A stretch of 64,000 nucleotides of DNA, taken from contig NC_087065.1 in assembly GCF_963678635.1 (NCBI RefSeq), positions 31,314,252 through 31,378,251 of the forward strand. The letters are read 5' to 3'. Below the pieces are notes generated by a model. That model searched no databases, had not been told where the DNA came from, and was given only the letters and a program-made list of their open reading frames with translations. Of the stretch, positions 25,830 to 38,204 are shown in pieces; position 1 is the stretch's first letter; each line of letters opens with the position of its first letter. The position numbers and the translations under genes are program-made. This stretch comes from Symsagittifera roscoffensis. Its lineage: Eukaryota; Xenacoelomorpha; Acoela; Convolutidae.

Positions 25830-28590
25830 GATCGTCATCTTTTTGCTATTCGATAGTGGATTATGCGTTGTTAAAGAACAAAGGAACTTAACTAATTTAA
25901 AAAATTGTGTAGAAAAAGTCTAACCCGAAAAACGTGTTTTACCCAGAAAATTAAGTTAGCCTGAAAAATGTTTCTGTAAAAGACTTCATGACAAAAAAGG
26001 AAAAATTTATCAGCATCTATAGCAGCGTCCGAACTATGTTGGTTGACTTAAGAACGAGTTTAAAAAGAATAATTTTTTTTCACGGTTTGAAAACCGCTCG
26101 ATAAGCTTGTTCAGCAAGAATTGCAGTGAAGTTTCGTTAAATCGCGAAAACATGCGTGACCGAAAAATAATTTAAGTCAAAGATTTGTGTTGTCAAAACC
26201 TGGCAATTTGTTGGTGTCTACTGCAAAAAAACTTCCGTGACCCAAATATGTAAAATAAGAGATTTATTAAAATCAGTTTTTGAAAAAAACCTGTGTTCCA
26301 TATATAAAAAATTGATGTATTCCTCTAGCTCCGTCTCGTTCCCCTAAATGCACCCCTGTTTAATCTAAAGCCTTGTTATTCAGGGCAAAGATAGTCGTTT
26401 CATATTTGACCTTAAAGCGGCTGCCCGTGTAACTAGGAATTAGAAGTCTCTCACGGTTTTTGTGATCGTAATTTTTATGCTATTCGATAGTGGATTTTGC
26501 TGTTAAAAAAGGAATTTAACTAATTTAAAAATAGTGTAGAAAAAGTCTAACCCAAAAAACGTCTAACCCCGAAATTTAAAATAGCCGAAAAATTTTTTCT
26601 GTAGAAGACTTCTTGACAAAGGAAAAAAAAATTATCAGCATCTATATAAGCGTCCGAACTATGTTGGTTGACTCTAGAACAAGTTAAAAAACAATAATGT
26701 TGTTTTTTTACGGTTTTAAAACCGCACGACAAGCTTGTTCAGCACAAGTTTCAGTGAAGTTTTGTTAAATTGCGAAAACATGCGTGAACGAAAAATAATT
26801 TAAGTCAATGATTTGTATAATCAGAATCGCTTTTTTGGTGTCTACTGCAGATAAAATAATTTCCTTGACCCGAATATGTAAAATAAGAGATTTATTAAAA
26901 TCAATTTTTGAAAAAAACTGTGTTCCATATATAAAGAATTAGTTTAATCCTCTAGCTCGGCCTCGTTCCCCTAATTGCACCCCTGTTTAATATAAATCCT
27001 TGTTATTCAGGGCAAAGATAGTCGTGTTATAACTGACCTTAAAGCGGCTGCCCGTGTAACTAGAAATTAGAAGTGTCTCACGTTTTTTGTGATCGTAATT
27101 TTTTTGCTATTCGATAGTGCATTTTGCTGTGTTAAAAACAAAAGAATTTAACTAGTTTAAAAAATAGTCTAGGAAAGGTCTAAACCGAAAAAAGTTTTAC
27201 CCCGAAACTTAAACTTGAGCCGGAAAATTTTTTTCTGTAAAAGACTTCTTGACAAAAAAGGAAAACAATTATCAGCATCTATATAATCGTCCGAACTATG
27301 TTGGTTGACTCTAGAACGAGTTTGAAAAGAATAATTTTTTTACGGTTTTAAAACCGCACGATAAGCTTGTTCATTACAAAATTTAGTGAAGTTTCGTTAA
27401 ATCGCGAAAACATGTGTGAACGAAAAGTAATTTAACTCAATGATTTATATAATCAGAATCTGGCAAATTTTGGTGTCTACTGCAAAAAAAATCACTTCCG
27501 TGACCCAATTATGTGAAATAAGAGATTCATTAAAATCAATTTTTGAAAACAACCTGTGTTCCATATATAAAAAAAATGGTGTATTCATCTAGCTCCGTCT
27601 CATTCCCTAAACGGCACCCCAGTTTAATGTAAACCCTTGTTATTCAGGGCAAAGATAGTCGTGTCATATTTGATCCTAAAGCGGCTGCCCGTGTAACTTG
27701 GAATTAGAAGTCTCACGGTTTTTGTGATCGTAATTTTCATGCTATTCGATAGTGGATTTTGCTGTGTTAAAAACAAAAGAATTTAACTAATTTAAAAAAT
27801 AGTCTAGAAAAGGTCTAAACCGAAAAACGTTTTACCCCGAAACTTAAACTTGAGCCGGAAAATTTTTTTTCCTGTAAAAGACTTCTTGACAAAAAAGGAA
27901 AACAATTATCAGCATCTATATAATCGTCCGAATTATGTTGGTTGACTCTAGAACGAGTTTGAAAAGAATAGTTTTTTTACGGTTTTAAAACCGCACGATA
28001 TGCTTGTTCATTACAAAGTTTAGTGAAATTTCGTTAAATTGCGAAAACATGCGTGAACGAAAAGTAATTTAACTCATTGATTTATGTAATCAGAATCTGG
28101 CAAATTTTGGTGTCTACTGCAAAAAAAATCACTTCCGTGACCCAAGTATGTGAAATAAGAGATTCATTAAAAACAATTTTTGAAAACCACCTGTGTTCCA
28201 TATATAAAAAAATGGTGTATTCTTCTAGCTCCGTCTCGTTCCCCTAAATGCACCCCTGTTTAATCTAAAGCCTTGTTATTCAGGGCAAAGAGTGTCGTTT
28301 AATATTTGACCTTAAAGCGGCTGCCCGTGTAACTTGGAATTAGAAGTCTCACGGTTTTTGTGATCGTAATTTTTATGCTATTCAATAGTGGATTTTGCTG
28401 TTAAAAAACAAAGAAGTTTAACTAATTAAAAAAATAGTGTAGGAAATCTCTAACCCGAAAAACTTCTAACCCCGAAATTTAAATTGGAACCTAAAATTTT
28501 TTTCTGTAAAAGACTTCTTGACAAAAAAGGAAAACAATTATCAGCACCTACATAAGCGTCTGAACTATGTTCGTTGACTCTTAAAAAAGC
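25830..28590 (+). repeat. Tandem array of ~632-bp units (4 to 5 copies)
   Basis: The landmark CTAGCTC(C/G)G(C/T)CTC occurs near 26325, 26954, 27589 and 28224, spaced 629-635 bp. Each unit also carries GATCGTAATTTT, GTTGGTTGACTC, AAACCGCACGATA and a TTCCATATATAAA stretch. Units differ by substitutions and small indels. The two retroelements sit inside diverged copies of this unit. There is no coding capacity. Confidence 0.85.
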
Positions 28591-28599
28591 ATCAACAAC

Positions 28600-29344
28600 A
28601 TCCCGGAAAAAACAGATGATGTTAAGCCTAAAGAATAGGCAGTTAAGAGAAAGTCAGAAGAAATGTGTGACTTTTTATGCACTTTTGAAAACTAAATAAG
28701 CTAACTTTTTGAAGACGTTTTCCCAACTGCCTTTTTGTCTATCAGTATCAAAATTGTGTTCAAAATCAAACACACGACAAAAACAAATTAAATCTGAAGC
28801 ACTTGGTAAAATCTTAATTCTGCTGTAGCATCTGTAAATTGAAATCAATTTTGAAACTTAAAGCAACTACTACGCTTCTTGCGCCACCTTGACAATCGTT
28901 ATTGAAACGGAATTTTGCACGCCTTTAAACAAATCAATGCAAGTTGATTACCTTTGTGTATTAGTACGAGCCTTCTTTTTTCGCAACCTAATTCGCAAAT
29001 ATTGGTGCCACTTTTAAGGCATTCGAAATGTAACAAGTTAACTTAGTTGATGCATTTTTAATTTCTCAAAGGAACCGCAAAAAAGGAATTGTTTGAAACA
29101 TCAATAATCAAAACTCGATTTCAGAAGCTTTTTAACTCTATGTATCTGGCAATTTTTTGAAATGCATATTTCATACATTTTTCGCTTTATTTTTTGCAAT
29201 TTTGATACTTGCCAAATTAGTTATAATATAAATTTTTATTTGCAAAACTGAGTCTAATTGGTTTGGTGCTACGTTTGCTGAGTCGCATTGACAATTTATT
29301 AGCATAAGTAGCTGCTTTATTCGTGATAGTGTTTGTCGGTTTTT
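28600..29344. repeat. Boundary region and first copy of the AACTACGCTTCTTG segment
   Basis: From about 28860 (GCAACTACTACGCTTCTTGC) onward it matches 34915-35283, 35870-36236 and 38205-38573. The part before that (28600-28860) shows nothing recognisable. No gene is seen. Confidence 0.45.
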
Positions 29345-29408
29345 AAGCTTGAGTGGCTGAGGGGATAGTGCGCGAGACTAGAAATCTCTTGATTGCACAA
29401 GCTCGCAG
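29345..29408 (+). pseudogene. tRNA-Ser-like 5' portion
   Basis: GAGTGGCTGAGGGGATAG fits a Pol III A box and the tRNA D-arm. GCGAGACTAGAAATCTC resembles a serine anticodon arm with AGA. It breaks off at CTCGCAG, where Polinton-like sequence (AATTGCCAGAAC) starts. Three relatives lie at 35285, 36238 and 38574. It is a pseudogene or SINE-like fragment, not a tRNA gene. Confidence 0.4.
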
Positions 29409-30200
29409 AATTGCCAGAACATTATCTTTCCTTTTCGTCGAAAACTTGATATTCAAGAAAAAGTTTAGTAATGCTTCAATAACAAGAATAGCAGTCGCAA
29501 TGGCTACGAATTCAGCTATTGTGCTTTCTTTTCGTGAAATTTTTTTTCACTTATCAATAGTCTGAATTGACAGTGCTCAGAAAAAATCGGCGTGGAACAG
29601 AAGTTGTTTCATCAGAGACTTCCACAGCTCATTGTCTTTCATTTAACAACAATGAAAACAAATATTTCTACGAAGATTTTCCAGCTCTTCCTAAGGAAAA
29701 TTTTCAAATACACTGTAATCTACTTTTTGTCTTGACTTCCTTACAAAGCGCAGCTGAGCGGACGCATCATCCAGAACTTAGTGGCGAAAATTTGAGATTA
29801 GAAATGTTTTCACTATATCATTTGGAGTAAAAACGGATGTGATAGTCTTGGGAGAAGTTCAATCAAATTGACAAATTCGGAATAGTTGCTTTTTTTAAAA
29901 GGTTTTCTGATTTTGTAGGTTCCTACAAACAAAAAATTTTTTTGGGATTTTTCATCGTTATAGTGGTGTTTGCACTATCTGTTTTAAATTTATTCCGACT
30001 TAAATCTTCAACACAAGTTGGCAGTGAATGCTGCGTAGTTGAGAACCCAACATTTTTCTAAGATTTATATTCTAACGCATTGTTCAAAAATCTTTGTCCA
30101 GTAATTAAGACGACAACTATTTGGGTTTTTTCTTCAGTTTCCAAATGCTTTTTAGTCATCTAATGTATTTCCCTTACTTATAAAAGAAATCATCTTTTTC
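29409..30200 (+). pseudogene. Capsid-like C-terminal remnant and spacer
   Basis: Frames at 29409-29565 and 29567-29830 contain SFLFVENLIFKKKF, AVAMATNSAIVLSF, EDFPALPKENFQIHCNLLF and HHPELSGENLRLEMF, separated by a frame break. The spacer to 30200 resembles 3213-3571. Confidence 0.45.
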
Positions 30201-30201
30201 T

Positions 30202-30423
30202 ATGTATTCCGACGTGAATCAGTTAATAAATGCAAAGATTAATAATTTTTCACTTGTGCAAATTATTGAAATACTTTCTGAGTTCAGGTTCAAGTACATG
30301 GGATCTTATCTCTCTGATAAAATTTGTCAACTAGCAAAATATTCTTTGGAATTTGTGAACTCAACTCCAAGCAGTGTTAGAGGGGAACACTGGATCATAA
30401 CTATTCGATTGCACAGAACTTAA
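30202..30423 (+). pseudogene. Adenain-like protease fragment (copy 3)
   Basis: It has 73 open codons from an ATG: VNQLINAKINNFSLVQIIEI, FKYMGSYLSDKICQL, then RGEHWIITI. The same 73 residues occur at 32397-32618. The Cys half is absent. Confidence 0.45.
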
Positions 30424-31320
30424 TACTTAATGATTTCTTTGACTAGAAAGAGATCAATTTACTTACTCATTTCTTGCAAAAAAGTCTCGTCGAATGCTTC
30501 CACGAAAACAACAAAAAAGCAAAAACGTTAACGGATTTTATTTCTTTACGTAGTTTTTAATTCTTAATTCCTCCCTTGTATTTTAGTTTTGATTTTGTGC
30601 ATGTTTTAATTTTTTCAAGTAATTTTATGTAAAAGTTTAGTTTTTGTTTGTAAGTGATAATTTTTTCCGAAGTTTCAGTAGGTTTCCGCATAGCTTCAAA
30701 TATTTAGAGCATTGCGCTAAGGAGATAGAGTATGATATAAAACAAGTAATAACTCAAATAAGACCAATTTTTTTTGTTTTTAGAATTACCAGAAAATTTG
30801 ATTCTATTCCGTTCACTGATAGAGAAAATTACAGAGGAGCAGGCATAACCTTCTCACTCTATGGGAGGCTCGCCCTTGATTTGTTTTTTCTTGTACAAAA
30901 AATTACTTTTAAATATCGAAGTTCGAATTAAACTAAATCGAGCTAGACCCAGTTTTAACATTAAGCGCAACAGCTGAGTTTGTATCCATTGCGACTGCTA
31001 TTCTTGTTATTGAAGCATTATTTAGAAATTTTCGTGAATTTTTTTTTTCAACTATCAATAGTCTCATTTGACAGAGCTCAGAATTATTCGGCGTGGAAGA
31101 GAAATTGTTTGATCAGAGACTTTCACAGCTCATTGTCGTTCATTTTACAACAAGGAAAGCAAGCAATTCTACGAAGAATTTTCAGCTCTTCCTAAGGAAG
31201 ATTTTCAAAGTCACTGTAATTTACTTTTTGTCTTGACTTCCTTACAAGATACAGCTGAACAGATGCATCATCCAGAACTTAGCGGCAGAAATTTGAGATT
31301 AGAAATGTTGTTACAAAATC
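30424..31320 (+). pseudogene. Capsid-like remnant: N-terminal (30644-30931) then C-terminal (30980-31320)
   Basis: The N part reads FRITRKFDSIPFTDREN and GAGITFSLYGRLALDLFF. The C part has FFQLSIVSFDRAQNYSAWKR and, in other frames, HHPELSGRNLRLEML. A short inverted snippet (AGCTGAGTTTGTATCCATTGCGACTGC at 30971-30997) is the reverse complement of the GCAGTCGCAATGGATACAAATTC motif present in other units, so this copy is internally rearranged. Confidence 0.4.
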
Positions 31321-31856
31321 ATTTGGAGTAAGTAACGGAAGTGATAGTCGTGAGAAAGGACCAATCAAATCTTCAAAATGACCATTTCAGAATAATAAAT
31401 TTGTTTTCGTTTTTCTGAATTTGTAGGTTCCTACAAAAGTTAGTATTTTTTTGGGGATTGTTCATCGTTAAAAGTTGGTCTTTTTTGGGGATTGTTCATC
31501 GTTATAGTGTTTGTACTATCTGTTTTGTTTTTAATCAGACTTTAAACTTCACCACAAGTTGGTAGTGAATGCTGCGTAGTTGAAAACCCAAAAGTTTTCT
31601 AAAATTTATATTCCACAGCCTTGTTCAATAATCTTTGTCCAGTACATAAAACATGTGTTTGGGATTTTCTTCAGTTTTTAAAAGCTTGTAAATCATTTAA
31701 TGTATTTCCCTTACTTATACAAAGAATTGATCTTTTTTTATGTATTCCGACGTGAATCAGCTCATAAATGCAAACATAAATAATTTTTCACTTTTGCAAT
31801 TTATTGAAATGCTTTCTGAGTTCAGGTTCAAGTACATGGGATCTTCCTAAGGAAAA
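31321..31856 (+). pseudogene. Spacer and truncated protease fragment
   Basis: The spacer is followed by VNQLINANINNF..., and by FKYMG, where it is cut at 31841 by the nested duplication described in the findings. Confidence 0.4.
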
Positions 31857-32390
31857 TTCAAGTACATGGGAAGATTTTCCAGCTCTTCCTAAGGAAAATT
31901 TTCAAATACACTGTAATCTACTTTTTGTCTTGACTTCCTTACAAAGCGCAGCTGAGCGGACGCATCATCCAGAACTTGGTGGCGAAAATTTGAGATTAGA
32001 AATGTTTTCACTATATCATTTGGAGTAAAAACGGATGTGATAGTCTTGGGAGAAGTTCAATCAAATTGACAAATTCGGAATAGTTGCTTTTTTTAAAAGG
32101 TTTTCTGATTTTGTAGGTTCCTACAAACAAAATTTTTTTTTGGGATTTTTCATCGTTATAGTGTTTGCACTATCTGTTTTAAATTTATTCCGACTTAAAT
32201 CTTCAACACAAGTTGGCAGTGAAGGCTGCGTAGTTGAGAACCCAACATTTTTCTAAGATTTACATTCTAACGCATTGTTCAAAAATCTTTGTCCAGTAAT
32301 TAAGACGACAACTATTTGGGTTTTTTCTTCAGTTTCCAAATGCTTTTTAGTCATCTAATGTATTTCCCTTACTTATAAAAGAAATCATCT
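31857..32390 (+). pseudogene. Capsid-like C-terminal fragment, near-identical to 29680-30190
   Basis: EDFPALPKENFQIHCNLLF to NLRLEMF plus its spacer repeat the 29.7-30.2 kb segment with very few changes, marking a recent tandem duplication of about 2.2 kb. Confidence 0.55.
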
Positions 32391-32396
32391 TTTTCT

Positions 32397-32618
32397 ATGT
32401 ATTCCGACGTGAATCAGTTAATAAATGCAAAGATTAATAATTTTTCACTTGTGCAAATTATTGAAATACTTTCTGAGTTCAGGTTCAAGTACATGGGATC
32501 TTATCTCTCTGATAAAATTTGTCAACTAGCAAAATATTCTTTGGAATTTGTGAACTCAACTCCAAGCAGTGTTAGAGGGGAACACTGGATCATAACTATT
32601 CGATTGCACAGAACTTAA
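32397..32618 (+). pseudogene. Adenain-like protease fragment (copy of 30202-30423)
   Basis: The predicted 73 residues are the same as at 30202. It is a product of the 2.2-kb duplication. Confidence 0.45.
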
Positions 32619-33491
32619 TACTTACTGATTTCTTGCAAAAAAGTCTCGTCGAATGCTTCCACGAAAACAACAAAAAAGCAAAAACGTTCACGGATTTTAT
32701 TTCTTTACGTAGTTTTTAATTCTTAATTCCTCCCTTGTATTTTAGTTTTGATTTTGTGCATGTTTTAATTTTTTCAAGTAATTTTATGTAAAAGTTTAGT
32801 TTTTGTTTGTAAGTGATAATTTTTTCCGAAGTTTCAGTAGGTTTCCGCATAGCTTCAAATATTTAGAGCATTGCGCTAAGGAGATAGAGTATCATATAAA
32901 ACAAGTAATAACTCAAATAAGACCAATTTTTTTTTGTTTTTAGAATTACCAGAAAATTTGATTCTATTCCGTTCACTGATAGAGAAAATTACAGAGGAGC
33001 AGGCATAACCTTCTCACTCTATGGGAGGCTCGCCCTTGATTTGTTTTTTCTTGTACAAAAAAATACTTTTAAATATCGAAGTTCGAATTCAACTAAATCG
33101 AGCTAGACCCAGTTTTAACATTAAGCGCAACAGCTGAGTTTGTATCCATTGCGACTGCTATTCTTGTTATTGAAGCATTATTTAGAAATTTTCGTGAATT
33201 TTTTTTTTCAACTATCAATAGTCTCATTTGCAGAGCTCAGAATTATTCGGCGTGGAAGAGAAATTGTTTGATCAGAGACTTTCACAGCTCATTGTCGTTC
33301 ATTTTACAACAAGGAAAGCAAGCAATTCTACGAAAGACTTTCCAGCTCTTCCTAAGGAAGATTTTCAAAGTCACTGTAATTTACTTTTTGTCTTGACTTC
33401 CTTACAAGATACAGCTGAACAGATGCATCATCCAGAACTTAGCGGCAGAAATTTGAGATTAGAAATGTTGTTACAAAATCATTTGGAGTAA
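32619..33491 (+). pseudogene. Capsid-like remnant, N-terminal then C-terminal part
   Basis: It repeats 30424-31320 almost base for base, including the inverted snippet. Small changes restore an 87-codon open frame at 33228-33491 (KDFPALPKEDFQ ... HHPELSGRNLRLEML). Confidence 0.4.
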
Positions 33492-34440
33492 GTAACGGAA
33501 GTGATAGTCGTGAGAAAAGACCAATCAAATCTTCAAAATGACCATTTCAGAATAATAAATTTGTTTTCGTTTTTCTGAATTTGTAGGTTCCTACAAAAGT
33601 TAGTATTTTTTTGGGGATTGTTCATCGTTAAAAGTTGGTCTTTTTTGGGGATTGTTCATCGTTATAGTGTTTGTACTATCTGTTTTGTTTTTAATCAGAC
33701 TTTAAACTTCACCACAAGTTGGTAGTGAATGCTGAGTAGTTGAAAACCCAAAAGTTTTCTAAAATTTATATTCCACAGCCTTGTTCAATAATCTTTGTCC
33801 AGTACATAAAACATGTGTTTGGGATTTTCTTCAGTTTTTAAATGCTTGTAAATCATTTAATGTATTTCCCTTACTTATACAAAGAATTGATCTTTTTCTA
33901 TGTATTCCGACGTGAATCAGCTCATAAATGCAAACATAAATAATTTTTCACTTGTGCAATTTATTGAAATGCTTTCTGAGTTCAGGTTCAAGTACATGGG
34001 ATCTTATCTCTCTGATAAAATTTGTCAACTAGCACAAAATTCCTTGGCATTTGTGAACTTAACTCCAAGCAGTGATAGAGAAGAACACTGGATCATGACT
34101 ACTCGATGGCACAAAACTTAATACTTACTGATTTTTTGACTAGAAAGAGATCAATTTATTTACTCAACTTTTGCAAACAATTCTCGGCGAATGCTTCCAT
34201 GAAAACAACAAAAAACCAATATTGTGTATGGATTTTAATTCTTTACTTAGTTTTTAATTCTTAATTCCTCCCTTGGAAATTAGTTTTGATTTTGTGCATG
34301 TTTTAACTTTGAATAGTTTCATTTGAGAGAGCTCAGAGTTATTCGGCGTGGAAGAGCCAGTTTACAACAATGAAAGTAGCTGAAAAGATGCGTTAACCAG
34401 AACTTAGCGGCGGTAACTTGAGATTAGAAACGTTTTCACA
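33492..34440 (+). pseudogene. Spacer, protease fragment (33900-34121) and short capsid-like piece (34310-34440)
   Basis: The protease piece reads FSLVQFIEMLSEFRFKYMGS and REEHWIMTT, with Glu replacing the Gly of GEHW. The capsid-like piece is a shrunken version of the C-terminal part. Confidence 0.4.
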
Positions 34441-34910
34441 AGTTCTTTTGAAGTAGGTAACGGAAGCGATAGTCTTGGTAAAAGACCAATCAAATCCTTA
34501 AAATGACCAATTCAGAATAATTCAGAAGTTCAATCAAATCGACAAATTCGGAATAGTTGCTTTTTTTAAAAGGTTTTCTGATTTTGTAGGTTCCTACAAA
34601 CAAAATTTTTTTTTGGGATTTTTCATCGTTATAGTGTTTGCACTATCTGTTCTAAATTTATTCCGACTTAAATCTTCAACACACGTTGGCAGTGAATGCT
34701 GCGTAGTTGACAACCCAAAATTTTTCTAAGATTTATATACTAACGCATTGTTCAAAAATCTTTGTCCAGTAATTGAGACGACAACTATTTGGGTTTTTTT
34801 TCAGTTTCCAAATGCTTTTTAGTCATCTAATGTATTTCCCTTACTTATACAAAGAAATGATCTTGTTCTGTGTATACCGACGTGAATCAGCTAACAAATG
34901 CAAAAATATT
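34441..34910 (+). pseudogene. Spacer and protease N-terminal stub
   Basis: It ends abruptly after GACGTGAATCAGCTAACAAATGCAAA, where the AACTACGCTTCTTG segment begins. The same junction occurs near 35855 and 38195. Confidence 0.4.
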
Positions 34911-35520
34911 ATTAAAGCAACTACGCTTCTTGTGCCACCTCGAAATGTAACAAGTTAACTTAGTTGATGCTTTTTAATTTATCAAAGGAACCGAAAAAAA
35001 GGATTTGTTTCAAACAGCAATAATAAAAACTCGATTTCAGAAATTTTTAACTCAATATATATCTCCCAGTTTTTTTGAAATGCGTATTTTATACATATTG
35101 TAGCTTTTTTGCGATTTTAATAGATGCAAAATTAGTGTGGATGCTTTCAGTTTGTTATATTCCGAATTATTACTTGCAAAATTGAGTTTATTTGGTTTGG
35201 TGCTACGTTTGCTGAATGGCTTTGGCAATTTATTAGCATAAGTAGCTGTTTTATTCGTGACTAGTGTTTTTCGATTTTTAAGCTTGCCTGGCTGAGGGAA
35301 TAGAGCGTGAGACTCGAAATGTTTTGATTGCACTAGGTCGCATAATCGAATCCTACAAGTTTTTGCTAATTCGAGGCTTTTCCAACATTTTTTATCTCAC
35401 TTGATAGAGCTGCTTTTTGGTAGTATTCTCGCCAGTGTTTGCAAAGTGCAGCTTCGTCTCTATGATAAGAAACAAAAACGAAAGAAAGGTTCGAATACTA
35501 TAAACATGGCCAACAAAAAA
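34911..35520 (+). repeat. AACTACGCTTCTTG segment with tRNA-Ser-like core (35285-35356)
   Basis: TGGCTGAGGGAATAGAGCG resembles a Pol III A box; GAGACTCGAAATG resembles a serine anticodon arm (CGA); ATCGAATCCTAC resembles a weak B box. About 160 bases of tail follow. It is nearly identical to 35865-36475 and 38205-38815. Confidence 0.45.
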
Positions 35521-36475
35521 ATGGAAAAAATTTTCTGATTTTGTAGGTTCCTACAAACAATAGTTTTTTGGGATTTTTCATCATTATAGTGTTTGCACTA
35601 TCTGTTTTAATTTTAATCTGACTTAAATCTTCAACACAAATTGGCAGTGAATGCTTCGTAATTGAAAACCCAAAAGTTTTCTAAAATTACTTTTTTAAAG
35701 CCGTGATCAATAATCTTTGTCCATTACATAAAACATGTGTTTGTAATTTTCTTCAGTTCCTAAATGCTTGTAATTCAGTTAATGTATTACCCTTACTTAT
35801 ACAAAAAAATGATCTTGTTCTGTGTATACCGACGTCAATCAGCTAACAAATGCAGTAATATTATTAAAGCAACTACGCTTCTTGTGCCACCTCAAAATGT
35901 AACAAGTTAACTTAGTTGATGCTTTTTAATTTATCAAAGGAACCGAAAAAAAGGATTTGTTTCAAACAGCAATAATAAAAACTCGATTTCAGAAATTTTT
36001 TAACTCAATATATATCTCCCAGTTTTTTTGAAATGCGTATATTATACATATTGTAGCTTTTTTGCGATTTTATTAGATGCAAAATTAGTGTGGATGCCTT
36101 CAGTTTGTTATATTCCGAATTATTACTTGCAAAATTGAGTTTAATTGGTTTGGTGCTACGTTTGCTGAATGGCTTTGGCAATTTATTAGCATAAGTAGCT
36201 GTTTTATTCGTGACTAGTGTTTTTCGATTTTTAAGCTTGCCTGGCTGAGGGAATAGAGCGTGAGACTCAAAATGTTTTGATTGCACTAGGTCGCATAATC
36301 GAATCCTACAAGTTTTTGCTAATTCGAGGCTTTTCCAACATTTTTTATCTCACTTGATAGAGCTGCTTTTTGGTAGTAATCTCGCCAGTGTTTGCAAAGT
36401 GCAGCTTCGTCTCTATGATAAGAAACAAAAACGAAAGAAAGGTTCGAATACTATAAACATGGCCAACAAAAAAAT
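35521..36475 (+). repeat. Second composite unit: spacer, protease stub, AACTACGCTTCTTG segment with tRNA-Ser-like core (36238-36309)
   Basis: It repeats 34560-35520 with small changes. The unit starts inside the TTTGTAGGTTCCTACAAAC spacer and ends after GAAAGGTTCGAATACTATAAAC. Confidence 0.45.
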
Positions 36476-37170
36476 GGAAAAAGTTTTCTGATTTTGTAGG
36501 TTTCTACAAACAATAGTTTTTTGGGATTTTTCATCATTATAGTGTTTGCACTATCTGTTTTAATTTTAATCTGACTTAAATCTTCAACACAAATTGGCAG
36601 TGAATGCTGCGTAATTGAAAACCCAAAAGCTTTCTAAAATTACTATTTTAAAGCCGTGATCAATAATCTTTGTCCATTACATAAAACATGTGTTTGTAAT
36701 TTTCTTCAGTTCCTAAATGCTTGTAATTCAGTTAATGTATTACCCTTACTTATACAAAGAAATGATCTTTTTCTATGTATTCCGACGTGAATCAGCTAAT
36801 AAATGCAAAGATAAATAATTTTTCACTTGTGCAAATTATTGAATTACTTTCTGAGTTCAGGTTCAAGTACATGGGACCTTATCTCTTTGATAAAACTTGT
36901 CAACTAGCAAAATATTCTTTGGCATTTGTAAGTTCAACTCCAAGCAGTCATAGAGGAGAACACTGGGTCATAACTACTCAATGGCACAAAACTTAATACT
37001 TACTGATTCTTTGACTAGAAAGAGATCAATTTACTCACTCATTTCTTGCAAAAAAGTTCTTGGCGAATGCTTCCACGAAAACAACAAAAAACCAATAATG
37101 TGTACGGATTTTAATTCTTTACGTAGTTTTTATTTCTTAATTCCTCCCTTGGAACTTAGTTTCTTTTTAG
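36476..37170 (+). pseudogene. Spacer and protease fragment (36775-36996)
   Basis: 73 codons are open from ATG 36775: VNQLINAKINNFSLVQIIEL, FKYMGPYLFDKTCQL, HRGEHWVITT. It is the last copy with the His motif. Confidence 0.45.
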
Positions 37171-37790
37171 AATTACCAGAAAATTTTATTTGATTCCGTT
37201 CACTGATACAGAAAATTACAGAGGAGCAGGAATAACCTTCTCACTCTATGGGAGGCTCGCCCTTGATTTGTTTTTTTTGTCAAAAAATACTATTAAACAT
37301 CAAAGTTCGAATTAAACTATATCGAGCTAGACCTAATTTTAACATGTTTTCTTGTTATTCAAATGTTAGTCAAAAAATTGTTGATCGTTTGCTGCCTAGT
37401 AGAGCAATTTTAGTAGCTGAAGTAATCATCAATACTTGCAATGGAATCAATTGCCAAAACTTTTATCATTCTTTTTCATCGACCACTGGATATTAAAGAA
37501 AAATTTTGAATAATGCTTCAATAACAAGAATAGCAGTCGCAATGGATACAAATTCAGCTGTTGTGCTTTCTTTTCGTGAAAGTTTGTTACAACCATGAAT
37601 AGTTTCATTCGAGAGAGCTCAGAGTTATTCGGCGTGGACGAGCAATTGTTCATCAGAGACTCCACCGCTCATTGTCGCCCAGTTTACAACAATGAAAGCA
37701 ATGAAAAGATGCGTTATCTAGAACTTAGCGGCGGAAACTTGGGATTAGAAATGTTTTCACAATTTCTTTTGAAGTAGGTAACGGAGGTGA
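37171..37790 (+). pseudogene. Capsid-like remnant, middle and C-terminal part
   Basis: Frames at 37248-37496 and 37595-37777 include NIKVRIKLYRARPNFNMFSC and YSNVSQKIVDRLLPSRAILV, the best preserved middle part in the window. Then come NSAVVLSF and a shortened C-terminal segment. The breaks rule out function. Confidence 0.45.
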
Positions 37791-38204
37791 TAGTGTTGGT
37801 AAAAGACCAATCAAATCCTCAAAATGACCAATTCAGAATAATCGCGAAAATTTGTTTTGGTTTTTCTGAATTTGCTGAATCCTATAAAAGTTAGTATTTT
37901 TGGGGGATTGTTCATCGTTGTAGTGTTTGTACTATCTGTTTTGTTTTTAATCAGACTCAAATCTTCACCAAAAAGTGGCATTGAGTGCTGCGTAGTTGAA
38001 AACCCAAAAATTAGCTAAGATTTATATTCTAACGCATTGTTCAAAAATCCTTGTCCAGTAATTAAGACGACAACTATTTGGGTTTTTCTTCAGTTTCCAA
38101 ATGCTTTTTAGTCATCTAATGTATTTCCCTTACTTATACAAAGAAATGATCTTTTTCTGTGTATACCGACGTGAATCAGCTAACAAATGCAAATATTATT
38201 AATG
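37791..38204 (+). pseudogene. Spacer and protease stub
   Basis: Same order as 34441-34910, ending at the same junction after AACAAATGCAAA. Confidence 0.4.
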
